A DNA stretch of 26,681 bases from an uncultured Ruminococcus sp. (GTDB lineage Bacteria; Bacillota; Clostridia; Lachnospirales; Lachnospiraceae), in assembly GCA_900066355.1 (NCBI GenBank), contig FMEL01000025.1, forward strand, positions 1 to 26,681. The letters run 5' to 3'. How positions within the stretch are numbered: the first letter of the stretch is position 1; each line of letters opens with the position of its first letter. The position numbers were made by a program, and so were the translations under genes. Positions 6,899 to 14,749 of this stretch are shown one piece after another. The notes under the pieces were generated by a model, which saw only the letters and a program-made list of their open reading frames with translations, ran no database searches and was not told the origin of the DNA.

Positions 6899-9800
6899 TG
6901 TAAGAGGATTTCGGACAGGAAGAAAAAACAGCCTGAAGATATTCATTGCTTTGTTGTTTGCACTTTTCTTTGTACTTTTCTGTGGAAATATGACAACAGT
7001 CCATGCAGAAAGCAAAGCAAAAGGCCAGATTGTCATGTCAATCGAAAAGGCAACAATTGGACAGGGCTTTATCATGGAACCACAGTATGTGGATTTTTAC
7101 GAAGGTGATACGCTGGCGACAATTACGGTGCGGCAGCTTACAAAGCTTGGAAGAAGGTACAATTACGATGGTCGTATACAGAGTGGTTTTTATCTTTCGG
7201 AAATATCAGATCCGGGACGTGGTGCGATAAATGTACCTGATTATATCCGGGAAATTATGCAGAAGAAAAATCTGAAACTTTACGAGAAAGATAACACACC
7301 GGAATATCTGGGAGAAAAGGATTATTGTGCACAGTCAGGGTGGGTATACGATTACAACGGTGTTCAGCCGAATGTTTCTTCCTGTGATGTCCAGCCGACA
7401 GACGGCAGTGTCCTTCAGTGGAAATTTACAATGGTAACTTATGGCCTGGATGTGGAAGGTGACACAGAGTATTTCAGCCAGAACGGACTTGAGAAACCGG
7501 ACAGGGTGCGGTTAAACAAAATCCTTGCAGAAGTCCAAAAAAATTCAGCTGTGTTGAATGATCCGGAGGTAAAGAATTCCTATGAAAGATGTTTGAAGCT
7601 GACGATGAATCTGCGGACATCCAGAACGGATCTGCTTGCGGATATGAATGTGTTGCGCAAAGCACTGAGCTGGAACACGATCAGAGACGTAGAATATTAT
7701 GGAAACCAGCAACAGGAATGCACAGTCCAAAATGGAACACCCGAAGATAAAATACCTTATATCAGTCAGGCGGGTATTGTGCTCAGGGCGACAAAAAATA
7801 ATGGTACTGTAGCATTTAATCCGGTCTGGCACTGCTCAGAAAAATATACACCGGATGTTGCCGGGGATTATGAGTTTTATCCGGAGATCCCGGATGTGTA
7901 CAAACTGGCAGAAGATGAGAAACTTCCGAAATTTACAGTACATGTACGAAAATTAGGCGATGTCAATAAAGATGGTCAGGTCACAGAATCAGATATAGAA
8001 GCACTTTTGAAAAACCGTTATTTTGGAAATGAAGAAGAAGTGTCGTCAGATGAAAGTGAAGCTGTCGGAGATCTCAATTTTGATCAGAAGATCAATATGC
8101 AGGATTATTCACTTCTTTCGGGTGCGCTCAGCAGTTCAGACATTCATACGGAAGATGATGGAAGAATTGTACTGAAGTTTTCACAGTCTGACTGCAAAGC
8201 CGGGGATAAAGTGATGGCAGCACTGCTTTTGTACAGCGGAAGTATAGATACGGTCGGGATAAATCTGAATCTTGCGGGGGTTCGTGATCTTTCGATTGAA
8301 TGCCATCAGGATTTTCAGATGGAATATCAGAAGACAGACGCAGATAAAAACAGGATGTTTGTGATGCTCGGACGACGTACAAAGGGAGCTTTGCGTGCGC
8401 AGAGCATTCAGGGAATCAGCATTGCAACAGTTTCATTTACCTGTACAAAGGACGGTGATCCTGCCCTGAGTTTTGATAATACAGGAGATGTACTGTCAGA
8501 AGGCCAGTCCGTGCTGGGGTACGGAAATGGAAACAAAGTTACATTCAGTACAAGTGCCAACTATGGAAAAGATACCCGATTTTTGTTCCAGCTAAATGAC
8601 GGAAGAGTACGTACCGGACAGATATCCGATCAGGAAATTTCAGAGGATGGCATCTACATGAAACTGGTCGAGGTGGCTTTTCGTGCATCGGATGCTGAAA
8701 ATACAGGGCAGAATCATGTGCGAATCCGTGCACAGCTTCCAGAGGGAGCAGATCTTGTGATAGGCAGAACTCTGGAAAATGGTGAAATCAAAGATCCGCT
8801 TACATTAAAAGAAAATGTATATTATGCAGAGGGCGATGTAGGCTGTTTTGTACTGGGACAGTCGGCACAGAGAGAAGAATGTGCTCTTTACGGAATCCTG
8901 ACGGATGCAGCAGGAAATAAGACTGTCTATAAATTCAAGATAGAAAGAAAAGGATATAAAAAAGCCACATGTGCATACGGCAGCAAGACACCGCTTTTGA
9001 TTGACGGATGGAATCGTGAAAATCCGGAGATCCTTTCTGCAAAATGGAATCTTGAGGAAGCAGAATTGAAAGGCTGGGATGAAAACGGAGATCCGACACA
9101 GCTCTATGTGGATATGCCGGTGAATGATTCTTCACAGAAACTGTATTACAAAGCAGATACAGAAACAACAGGAACTTTGTATGCAAAAGAAGCAGGAGAG
9201 TACTGGCTGGAAATAAAGGACAGTGCCGGAGAAACAAGGGGAAAAATGCGGCTTGTTGCACAGTATCCATACGAAGCAGCAGATTATTACATAAGCAGGG
9301 CAAAAGAAATTTCTCTGGATGTCGGAGACTATAATGCATCCGTATCAGATCAGCTTTTTACATATAAAGATATGATTGACAAAGTACAGCGTATTCAGAC
9401 CAGATATCCGCAAAATCTCCCATTGTATTTTGACGGAATGGGAAGATATACGGTGAGTGAAACATCCGAGAGAGCGACAGACGAAGAAGGTTATGAATTA
9501 TCAGCGGATTTTCTGCGGACAGATGTAGTGAATGAACTGCGCAGGGGAATTGCGGAAATCCGTCCCGTTCTTGAAAAGAACAAATATGTTCCGCCGGTAG
9601 AACCAACGGTAAAGCCGGATGTAACACCGGACAAGAAAGATGTAAGCTTTACAGGGAGCAATGTGATCAGCCGGGAATTTGCAAAAAAATCATTTAATCT
9701 GGGAATCAGATCTGACAGCAACGGAAAAGTTACCTATGCAAGTTCCAACAAAAAAGTAGCGACAGTCAGTGCTTCCGGTAAGATTACGATGAAAAGCATG

Positions 9801-10166
9801 GGAAGTACGGTAATCACAGTCAGAACAGCAGAGACATCTTCCTTTAAAGCAGGTATCCGAAAAATTACGGTAAATCTGACACCGAAGAAAACTTCATTAA
9901 GTTCTGTAAAATCTTCAAAGAAAAAAACGCTGACTATTCGATGGAAAAAAGCAAAAAATATCAGTGGATATCAGATTCAGTATGCAACATCAAAGAATTT
10001 TAAAGGTGCAAAAACAGTGAAAGCTTCGGCAAAGGCGATTTCCGGAACTGCCAAAAAACTGAAAAGTAAAAAGACTTATTATGTTCGTATACGGACATTT
10101 AAGAAAGCATACGGCAAGACTGTATACAGTGGATGGAGCAAAGTAAAAAAAGCAAAAGTAAAATAG
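6882..10166 (+). CDS. Secreted DUF4430 (transcobalamin-like), dockerin and Big_2/Fn3 protein
   Basis: ATG 6882 follows AGGAGG (6866-6871) and starts inside the previous gene, giving 1094 residues. A membrane/signal segment spans about 18-42, ending VHA-ES. Residues 48-192 match DUF4430, the domain related to the cobalamin-contacting C-terminal domain of transcobalamin and intrinsic factor. Visible landmarks are EGDTL, GFYLSEI, SGWVYDYNG and a final DGSVLQW with GLDV. A helical stretch follows. Residues 358-415 are a dockerin with two calcium-loop repeats (GDVNKDGQVTESDI and DLNFDQKINMQDY). Residues 427-565 resemble a cohesin-like beta sandwich, which is less certain. The C-terminus carries Big_2 (about 920-1000) and Fn3 (about 1003-1092) modules like those of the first gene of the operon. 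With the upstream cobalamin riboswitch, the DUF4430 domain makes surface corrinoid binding the best working hypothesis. Direct binding is not shown by sequence. Confidence 0.87.
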   Translation: MTERNDVRGFRTGRKNSLKIFIALLFALFFVLFCGNMTTVHAESKAKGQIVMSIEKATIGQGFIMEPQYVDFYEGDTLATITVRQLTKLGRRYNYDGRIQSGFYLSEISDPGRGAINVPDYIREIMQKKNLKLYEKDNTPEYLGEKDYCAQSGWVYDYNGVQPNVSSCDVQPTDGSVLQWKFTMVTYGLDVEGDTEYFSQNGLEKPDRVRLNKILAEVQKNSAVLNDPEVKNSYERCLKLTMNLRTSRTDLLADMNVLRKALSWNTIRDVEYYGNQQQECTVQNGTPEDKIPYISQAGIVLRATKNNGTVAFNPVWHCSEKYTPDVAGDYEFYPEIPDVYKLAEDEKLPKFTVHVRKLGDVNKDGQVTESDIEALLKNRYFGNEEEVSSDESEAVGDLNFDQKINMQDYSLLSGALSSSDIHTEDDGRIVLKFSQSDCKAGDKVMAALLLYSGSIDTVGINLNLAGVRDLSIECHQDFQMEYQKTDADKNRMFVMLGRRTKGALRAQSIQGISIATVSFTCTKDGDPALSFDNTGDVLSEGQSVLGYGNGNKVTFSTSANYGKDTRFLFQLNDGRVRTGQISDQEISEDGIYMKLVEVAFRASDAENTGQNHVRIRAQLPEGADLVIGRTLENGEIKDPLTLKENVYYAEGDVGCFVLGQSAQREECALYGILTDAAGNKTVYKFKIERKGYKKATCAYGSKTPLLIDGWNRENPEILSAKWNLEEAELKGWDENGDPTQLYVDMPVNDSSQKLYYKADTETTGTLYAKEAGEYWLEIKDSAGETRGKMRLVAQYPYEAADYYISRAKEISLDVGDYNASVSDQLFTYKDMIDKVQRIQTRYPQNLPLYFDGMGRYTVSETSERATDEEGYELSADFLRTDVVNELRRGIAEIRPVLEKNKYVPPVEPTVKPDVTPDKKDVSFTGSNVISREFAKKSFNLGIRSDSNGKVTYASSNKKVATVSASGKITMKSMGSTVITVRTAETSSFKAGIRKITVNLTPKKTSLSSVKSSKKKTLTIRWKKAKNISGYQIQYATSKNFKGAKTVKASAKAISGTAKKLKSKKTYYVRIRTFKKAYGKTVYSGWSKVKKAKVK

Positions 10167-10190
10167 CAGACAGAGAGAGGACAGGAGATA

Positions 10191-10799
10191 ATGAATTATT
10201 CATTGGTAGATATACTTCATACAGCCGGACAGGCGATCAGGATTCCGTGTAATGTGGTACTGATTCTTCTGATGATCATATCAGTAGTACAGGTTGGGCA
10301 TGTGATCGTGGAGAGCTGTTTTGAAATACGTCACGGGAAACTGAACAGTATAGCGCTGGCGGAAAGTTTATATGGAAAAGATAAAGAAGAAAAGCAGCGG
10401 CTGATTGAAGAAAGTCTTCTGAATTCTCAGGAAAAACAGATGCTTCGGGAATTGCTCAATGCAGAGAACATGAGTGAGGATATGCGGCAGGCTGTAGCCG
10501 AAAGACTTCTGGAAGCGCAGGAGGCACGATATGCAAAAATTCTTCATGTGACAGAACTGGTCGTAAAACTCGGACCAATGTTCGGACTTATGGGAACACT
10601 GATTCCGCTTGGACCGGGAATCGTTGCACTGGGAACAGGAGATGTGCAGACGCTTTCGAGTTCTATGGAAATGGCATTTGACACAACGATTGCCGGCGTG
10701 ATCAGTGCAGCGGTCTGCAGTGTACTGACCGGGATCTGCAAACGCTGGTATAACCGGAATATGCAGAATATACAGCTTCTTATGGAAAGTATACTTTAG
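10191..10799 (+). CDS. MotA/TolQ/ExbB-family proton-channel subunit
   Basis: A 202-residue membrane protein from ATG 10191 with AGGAGA upstream, 24 bases after the DUF4430 gene. Three hydrophobic segments are visible: about 21-41, 124-146 and 163-183. A charged cytoplasmic helical region separates the first two, the layout of ExbB/TolQ. The family signature is clear in the second and third helices: LGPMFGLMGTLIPLGPGI followed by MEMAFDTTIAGVISA, with the conserved Thr pair near 165-166. Family members form ion-driven motors with an ExbD/TolR/MotB partner. Here the partner is probably the DUF2149 protein 12 bases downstream. A ligand-transport or force-transmission role at a Gram-positive surface is inferred from the operon. 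Confidence 0.9.
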   Translation: MNYSLVDILHTAGQAIRIPCNVVLILLMIISVVQVGHVIVESCFEIRHGKLNSIALAESLYGKDKEEKQRLIEESLLNSQEKQMLRELLNAENMSEDMRQAVAERLLEAQEARYAKILHVTELVVKLGPMFGLMGTLIPLGPGIVALGTGDVQTLSSSMEMAFDTTIAGVISAAVCSVLTGICKRWYNRNMQNIQLLMESIL

Positions 10800-10811
10800 A
10801 GGTGGTAGTTT

Positions 10812-11156
10812 ATGAGAGGTTCAAGACTTGGAAAAAGAGGAAAAAATAGTTTCTTTGACGAAGAAGAACAAAACCCGATGGAAGGTGTTGCCAATCTGGT
10901 GGATGCGATGCTGGTTCTGGCCTGTGGGCTTATGATGGCTATTATTTCTTTTTATAATGTTGATATAAACGGTACAAATACCAAAGCGGAAGAATTGAAG
11001 CAGGAACAGCTTCAGGAAGTTGATGACTATGGTGTGATCGATGAAGATGGAAATGTTTCAGGGGGATTCGAGTCACGGGGAAAAGTCTATGAAGACAAAA
11101 AAACAGGGAAAATGTATGTGATAACACAGGAAAATGAGGACAGCACATCAAAATAA
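10812..11156 (+). CDS. DUF2149 protein, probable ExbD-like partner
   Basis: A 114-residue protein with GAGGTGG just ahead of ATG 10812. A basic N-terminus is followed by the DUF2149 signature NPMEGVANLVDAMLV and a single hydrophobic helix (about 29-49). An Asp at residue 31 sits at the start of that helix, as the essential proton-carrying Asp does in ExbD/TolR. The remaining 65 residues are acidic, would lie outside the membrane, and end with a KVYEDKKTGKMYVI-like strand. From memory, DUF2149 genes sit beside MotA/TolQ/ExbB genes in some archaea and Firmicutes; I could not check this here. It is the last gene before a terminator. The ExbD-like role is an inference from topology, the Asp and the neighbour. 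Confidence 0.82.
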   Translation: MRGSRLGKRGKNSFFDEEEQNPMEGVANLVDAMLVLACGLMMAIISFYNVDINGTNTKAEELKQEQLQEVDDYGVIDEDGNVSGGFESRGKVYEDKKTGKMYVITQENEDSTSK

Positions 11157-11169
11157 GTTATGATTTACA

Positions 11170-11199
11170 CAGGTCGGGACACAGCTCCGGCCTGTTTTA
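11170..11199 (+). terminator. Intrinsic terminator closing the riboswitch-led operon
   Basis: An 8-bp stem with one G-U pair (CAGGTCGG at 11170-11177 with CCGGCCTG at 11187-11194) is followed by TTTTA. It lies directly after the DUF2149 gene. Confidence 0.82.
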
Positions 11200-11206
11200 T
11201 ATTCCA

Positions 11207-11233
11207 ATCTATTATATTAAATATAGAATAGAT
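11207..11233. promoter_or_regulatory. AT-rich dyad upstream of a promoter, possible operator
   Basis: The arms ATCTATT (11207-11213) and AATAGAT (11227-11233) are perfect inverted copies, with further partial symmetry inside (ATAT/ATAT). The dyad ends five bases before the -35 box of the following promoter, a common place for an activator or repressor site. Confidence 0.45.
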
Positions 11234-11237
11234 GAAT

Positions 11238-11266
11238 TTTACATTCCCTACCCATCCTCCTATAAT
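11238..11266 (+). promoter_or_regulatory. Sigma-A promoter of the 11290 gene
   Basis: TTTACA (11238-11243) and TATAAT (11261-11266) are 17 bases apart, with a good ribosome site AAAGGAGG just downstream (11275-11282). Confidence 0.75.
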
Positions 11267-11289
11267 AAGCCTTAAAAGGAGGCTTTAAT

Positions 11290-12093
11290 ATGGGCACAAT
11301 ATTTCCAAGAGAAGAAAAGGCGGAGCAGATTTTTGACGAGATCCTCAAAAATCCCCGTGCATGCGACCGCCTGAAGAATACTTTTTTTGCTGCAATTCCA
11401 TCTGCAGAAGAAAGTGAAGGTGCCGGAACGGATATCCCGGGAACTGTTTTTGCGGCAGCATTATTTAATGCATACGAAAACAAAGATTTATCTGCATTTA
11501 TGATGGCAGTATGCAACAACAGCGTCTTTGATCTTCTTCGGAATTCTTTTTTGATCCCGATCCGTTTCAACGATAAAGGTGTGGAAAATCCAATCTTACT
11601 GACGGATGAAAACGGGAAATTTCTCGATGAATCCGAACTTCACCTCTGGGAGAAAAAATACAAAATGTTCCGCAAATTATTTGAACAGCAGAACGAAATC
11701 CCGGATTATCAGATGTATATGGCGGATGGTTTCAGGGAGAATCATTTCTACAGCAATGAGGGCGAGATCGAGACAAGAAAGGTTTCCGAACACAGAGGAA
11801 TCCTTTTGATGTTTAATTTCCCGGAATCGATAGAATTCGAGATCAACGAAGAAAAAATATATGCCATTGTCTGGGAGGCATTGATGCGGCTTCAGGAAGC
11901 ACTTCCGCGTGCGCTGATGTATTATGGCAAACGAGATGAGAATGGAGTTGAAAAGCATACAAGCACCCTCGGAATTTTTCTCCCGTTCTGTCATTTTGAG
12001 CGGGAAATGGAAAAAACGATTGAGCTTGCAAATGGCATCGGACTGGGATGCCGTGAAGCAATTCTGGCAGAAATGAAGGCGCAGGCAAAATGA
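11290..12093 (+). CDS. Hypothetical cytoplasmic protein (267 aa)
   Basis: I do not firmly recognise this protein. It starts at ATG 11290 after AAAGGAGG, has no signal peptide or membrane helix, and looks like a soluble alpha/beta protein. The middle part (about residues 55-115: a short helix, AVCNNSVFDLLRNSFLIPI, then a strand/turn ending LTDENGKFL) faintly recalls the SseB N-terminal domain, but the match is too weak to name it. The C-terminal half is rich in charged residues and aromatics. It has its own promoter and lies 37 bases upstream of a ThrE-type exporter on the same strand, so the two may be co-transcribed. The function is unknown. Confidence 0.75.
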   Translation: MGTIFPREEKAEQIFDEILKNPRACDRLKNTFFAAIPSAEESEGAGTDIPGTVFAAALFNAYENKDLSAFMMAVCNNSVFDLLRNSFLIPIRFNDKGVENPILLTDENGKFLDESELHLWEKKYKMFRKLFEQQNEIPDYQMYMADGFRENHFYSNEGEIETRKVSEHRGILLMFNFPESIEFEINEEKIYAIVWEALMRLQEALPRALMYYGKRDENGVEKHTSTLGIFLPFCHFEREMEKTIELANGIGLGCREAILAEMKAQAK

Positions 12094-12130
12094 CTTTAAA
12101 AGCTAAAAAATCAGCAGGGATGTGGAAATC

Positions 12131-13459
12131 ATGCAGCAGATGATCAGAAAAAATCACATGGATATTGCGTGGCATGAATATACGGACGAAAACGGTGAGG
12201 ATATACCTGTCACGCAGGCAAGCCTGACGGAGAAGGCATCTATCATTGGGCGTGTCGGAATCATGCTTCTGTCCTGCGGCACGGGAGCGTGGCGTGTCAG
12301 AAGTTCTATGAATACACTTGCAGAGGTTATGGGAATTACCTGCACGGCAGATATAGGCCTGATGTCTATCGAGTATACATGTTTTGATGGTCAGGATGGT
12401 TTTACACAGTCACTGTGTCTGACAAATACCGGAGTTAACACCTCCAAACTGAATCGTTTGGAAAACTTTATCCGTGAATTTGAAATAGATGGAAAAGACA
12501 TGTCAGGAGAAGAACTGCATTCTCTTCTCGATGATATCGAAAGAATCCACGGGCTGTACTCCCCGATAGCCCTTGGATTTGCTGCCGCTCTTGCATGCTG
12601 CGGATTTACATTTCTCCTCGGCGGAGGACCGGTGGAAATGTTCTGTGCTTTTGTCGGTGCAGGCTTTGGAAACTTTCTTCGCTGCAAACTGACAAAGCAT
12701 CACTTCACACTTTTCCTTTGCATTGTGTCATCCGTTTCACTGGCATGTCTGGTATATGCAGGATTTCTGAAAATCGGAGAAATGCTGTGGGGTATTTCCA
12801 TTCAGCATGAGGCGGGGTATATCTGCGCGATGTTATTTATCATTCCGGGCTTTCCGTTTATTACCAGCGGAATTGACCTTGCAAAGCTTGATATGCGCTC
12901 TGGGATGGAACGTCTGATGTACGCGCTGATCATCATTCTGGTTGCAACGATGGCAGCGTGGATCATGGCTTTGCTTCTCCATCTGAAACCGGTTGACTTT
13001 ATTAAAATGTCCATGCCGGTGGAAATGTGGATTTTGTTGCGGCTTATAGCGAGTTTCTGTGGTGTGTTTGGATTCTCTGTCATGTTTAACAGTCCGGCGC
13101 GCCTTGCAACGATGGCAGCCCTGATCGGTGCAGTTGCAAATACACTTCGTCTCGAACTTGTGGATCTGGCAGGAATGCCACCGGCAGTGGCTGCGTTTAT
13201 CGGCGCACTGACTGCGGGGATTTTTGCTTCTCTGATAAAAAACAAAGCAGGTTACCCGAGAATCTCCCTGACGGTTCCTTCTATCGTAATTATGGTTCCG
13301 GGACTTTATCTGTACCGTGGAATTTATAACCTGGGTATGATGTCACTTTCTGTTGCGGCATCGTGGTTTGCCGCTGCAATCCTGATCATTGCCGCACTGC
13401 CGCTCGGGCTGATTTTTGCAAGGATACTGACAGACAGAACGTTTCGTTACTGTACCTGA
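12131..13459 (+). CDS. Threonine/serine exporter family protein (ThrE-type, fused)
   Basis: A 442-residue membrane protein. I prefer ATG 12131, with AGGGA ten bases upstream, over an in-frame GTG at 12122. The N-terminal half is the DUF1212/ThrE domain: a soluble start with MLLSCGTGAWRVRSSM, then hydrophobic helices and the SPIALGFAAALACCGF region and IPGFPFITSGIDL motif. The C-terminal half (about 285-440) is the second ThrE domain, with LARLATMAALIGAVANTL-like and VPSIVIMVPGLYLYRG-like segments. In many Firmicutes these halves are two genes, while here they are one polypeptide. Characterised family members export threonine and serine, but the substrate here is not shown. About ten membrane helices are expected. 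Confidence 0.88.
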   Translation: MQQMIRKNHMDIAWHEYTDENGEDIPVTQASLTEKASIIGRVGIMLLSCGTGAWRVRSSMNTLAEVMGITCTADIGLMSIEYTCFDGQDGFTQSLCLTNTGVNTSKLNRLENFIREFEIDGKDMSGEELHSLLDDIERIHGLYSPIALGFAAALACCGFTFLLGGGPVEMFCAFVGAGFGNFLRCKLTKHHFTLFLCIVSSVSLACLVYAGFLKIGEMLWGISIQHEAGYICAMLFIIPGFPFITSGIDLAKLDMRSGMERLMYALIIILVATMAAWIMALLLHLKPVDFIKMSMPVEMWILLRLIASFCGVFGFSVMFNSPARLATMAALIGAVANTLRLELVDLAGMPPAVAAFIGALTAGIFASLIKNKAGYPRISLTVPSIVIMVPGLYLYRGIYNLGMMSLSVAASWFAAAILIIAALPLGLIFARILTDRTFRYCT

Positions 13460-13513
13460 TAAGAGCCGGTGTTATATGGGCAGAATTAGTGACATCCGGC
13501 GCAGAATGTCCTA

Positions 13514-13542
13514 TGGACGAATCGTAAAAAAGACGGTATACT
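13514..13542 (+). promoter_or_regulatory. Possible promoter of the DUF308 gene
   Basis: TATACT (13537-13542) lies 17 bases after TGGACG (13514-13519), which is only a partial match to TTGACA. It is placed plausibly ahead of the gene at 13583. Confidence 0.4.
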
Positions 13543-13582
13543 GTTCCTAAGATATCCATTGGGATGAAAGGAGCGGAAACCA

Positions 13583-14596
13583 ATGTGGGAAAAAATCAAT
13601 AATTTTTTAAAGGGGCAGATCGTGACTTCTCTGATCTACGTTGTCCTTGGTGTATGTCTCGTGTTTATGCCGGTCAATACAATTAACGTCATCTGCAAAT
13701 TTGTGTTCGGAATCCTTCTGATTCTGGTTGGACTGTATCACATCGTTATTTATGTTGCCGAGAAACTGAATTCAACAATCTTCGATCTGTTTTCCGGTGG
13801 TATCCTGATGGTACTCGGAATTTTCCTGTTTATGAATCCGCAGATCGTGGTCAAACTTCTCCCGATTTTGCTCGGAACATTTATCCTGGTTGACAGTATC
13901 TGGACACTCAAGGGAAGCTTCAAACTCAAAAAACGTGGAGTCGATACATGGAGAATCCTTTTGTTTGGAAGCCTGATTTTTATTGCGCTTGGCATTTCGC
14001 TTGTGGTCAATCCGTTTACGATGGTGAAATACACAGTAATTTTTGCAGGATGGATTTTCCTGTGCAACGGAATCATTGATCTGATCTATCTGGTTCTTCT
14101 GAAAAAAGGTCTCAAAGAGCTGAAACAGGATGTAGAAGCAGTGGATGCAGATGGAAAAATCCTGTCTGACGGAACAGACAGTGATGCGGATGGCATGAAT
14201 GCAGAGGATTTTGTACAGGAAGCGAAAGACATTCAGCCTGAAACGGAATACGCACCGTGGAGCTCACGTAAGAAGAAAGACGCACCGGAGGAAATACGTG
14301 ATTTCGCAGATACTGCAGAGAATGAATCAGCAGAAGAAAAGCATGTCGAAGAAGTGGACATCTCCCGAATGGAGGAATCACTTGATGATGTGCAGATAAG
14401 TGAAGAAGATGTGAGCCCGGATGAAACAGAGAATTCTTTCTCTGAGACAGAAGGTGACATTCCGCCAGCTGGCAGAGGAGCCTATACCGTATCTCAGCCA
14501 ACGATCACCGACGAAGACCTTTCTGATATGAAAGACGAGAGCCTTCTGGATGTAATATCCCGCAAACGCAAAGACAGTAAGAAAGAAAATAAATAG
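13583..14596 (+). CDS. DUF308 (HdeD-like) membrane protein with acidic C-terminal tail
   Basis: A 337-residue protein from ATG 13583 with AAAGGAG upstream. The first 175 residues contain about six short hydrophobic helices in two similar sets of three, each with a GxxLILVGLxHI/GIFLFMNP-type pattern typical of DUF308/HdeD-like proteins. Residues 180-337 form a hydrophilic tail dominated by Asp and Glu, with no recognisable domain, which ordinary DUF308 proteins of about 170-200 residues lack. HdeD itself is linked to acid resistance in enterobacteria, but that role cannot be transferred here. The tail is probably cytoplasmic and disordered. A complex RNA terminator follows immediately. Confidence 0.83.
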   Translation: MWEKINNFLKGQIVTSLIYVVLGVCLVFMPVNTINVICKFVFGILLILVGLYHIVIYVAEKLNSTIFDLFSGGILMVLGIFLFMNPQIVVKLLPILLGTFILVDSIWTLKGSFKLKKRGVDTWRILLFGSLIFIALGISLVVNPFTMVKYTVIFAGWIFLCNGIIDLIYLVLLKKGLKELKQDVEAVDADGKILSDGTDSDADGMNAEDFVQEAKDIQPETEYAPWSSRKKKDAPEEIRDFADTAENESAEEKHVEEVDISRMEESLDDVQISEEDVSPDETENSFSETEGDIPPAGRGAYTVSQPTITDEDLSDMKDESLLDVISRKRKDSKKENK

Positions 14597-14691
14597 AATC
14601 AAGTTATTCTGACGGCATGTGATGACCTGACAGTGTGGTACTCGTACCGGGGTCATCAAAAAACTGCCTGAGGAGTGACTTGATTTTTTTT
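14597..14691 (+). terminator. Long multi-stem RNA structure ending in a T-run
   Basis: Nested stems can be drawn: AATCAAGT (14597-14604)/ACTTGATT (14678-14685), TTCT/AGGA, GGCA (14614-14617)/TGCC (14665-14668), TGATGACC (14620-14627)/GGTCATCA (14651-14658), and an apical GGTA/TACC around CTCG. Eight T residues (14684-14691) follow. It starts one base after the DUF308 stop codon. It ends transcription, but is far longer than a simple terminator and could also be a small RNA or regulatory element. Confidence 0.8.
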
Positions 14692-14712
14692 CTAAAAAAA
14701 AGAACACATTTC

Positions 14713-14742
14713 TTGATTTTTTATCATGGTATAAAAAATCAA
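14713..14742. promoter_or_regulatory. Perfect 12-bp inverted repeat at the transporter promoter, probable operator
   Basis: TTGATTTTTTAT (14713-14724) and ATAAAAAATCAA (14731-14742) are exact inverted copies around CATGGT. The dyad ends seven bases before the TATAAT box at 14750, so it covers the -35 position. A regulator binding here would control the sugar transporter genes. Confidence 0.65.
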
Positions 14743-14749
14743 CAAAAAC

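Noticed and set aside
7956..8127. Evidence of a cellulosome
   Set aside because: A dockerin is present, but no scaffoldin or glycoside hydrolase is visible, so a cellulosome is not supported.
13465..13500. GCCGG...CCGGC inverted repeat as a terminator after the exporter gene
   Set aside because: The long loop, an interrupted stem and the lack of a T-run make it too weak to call.
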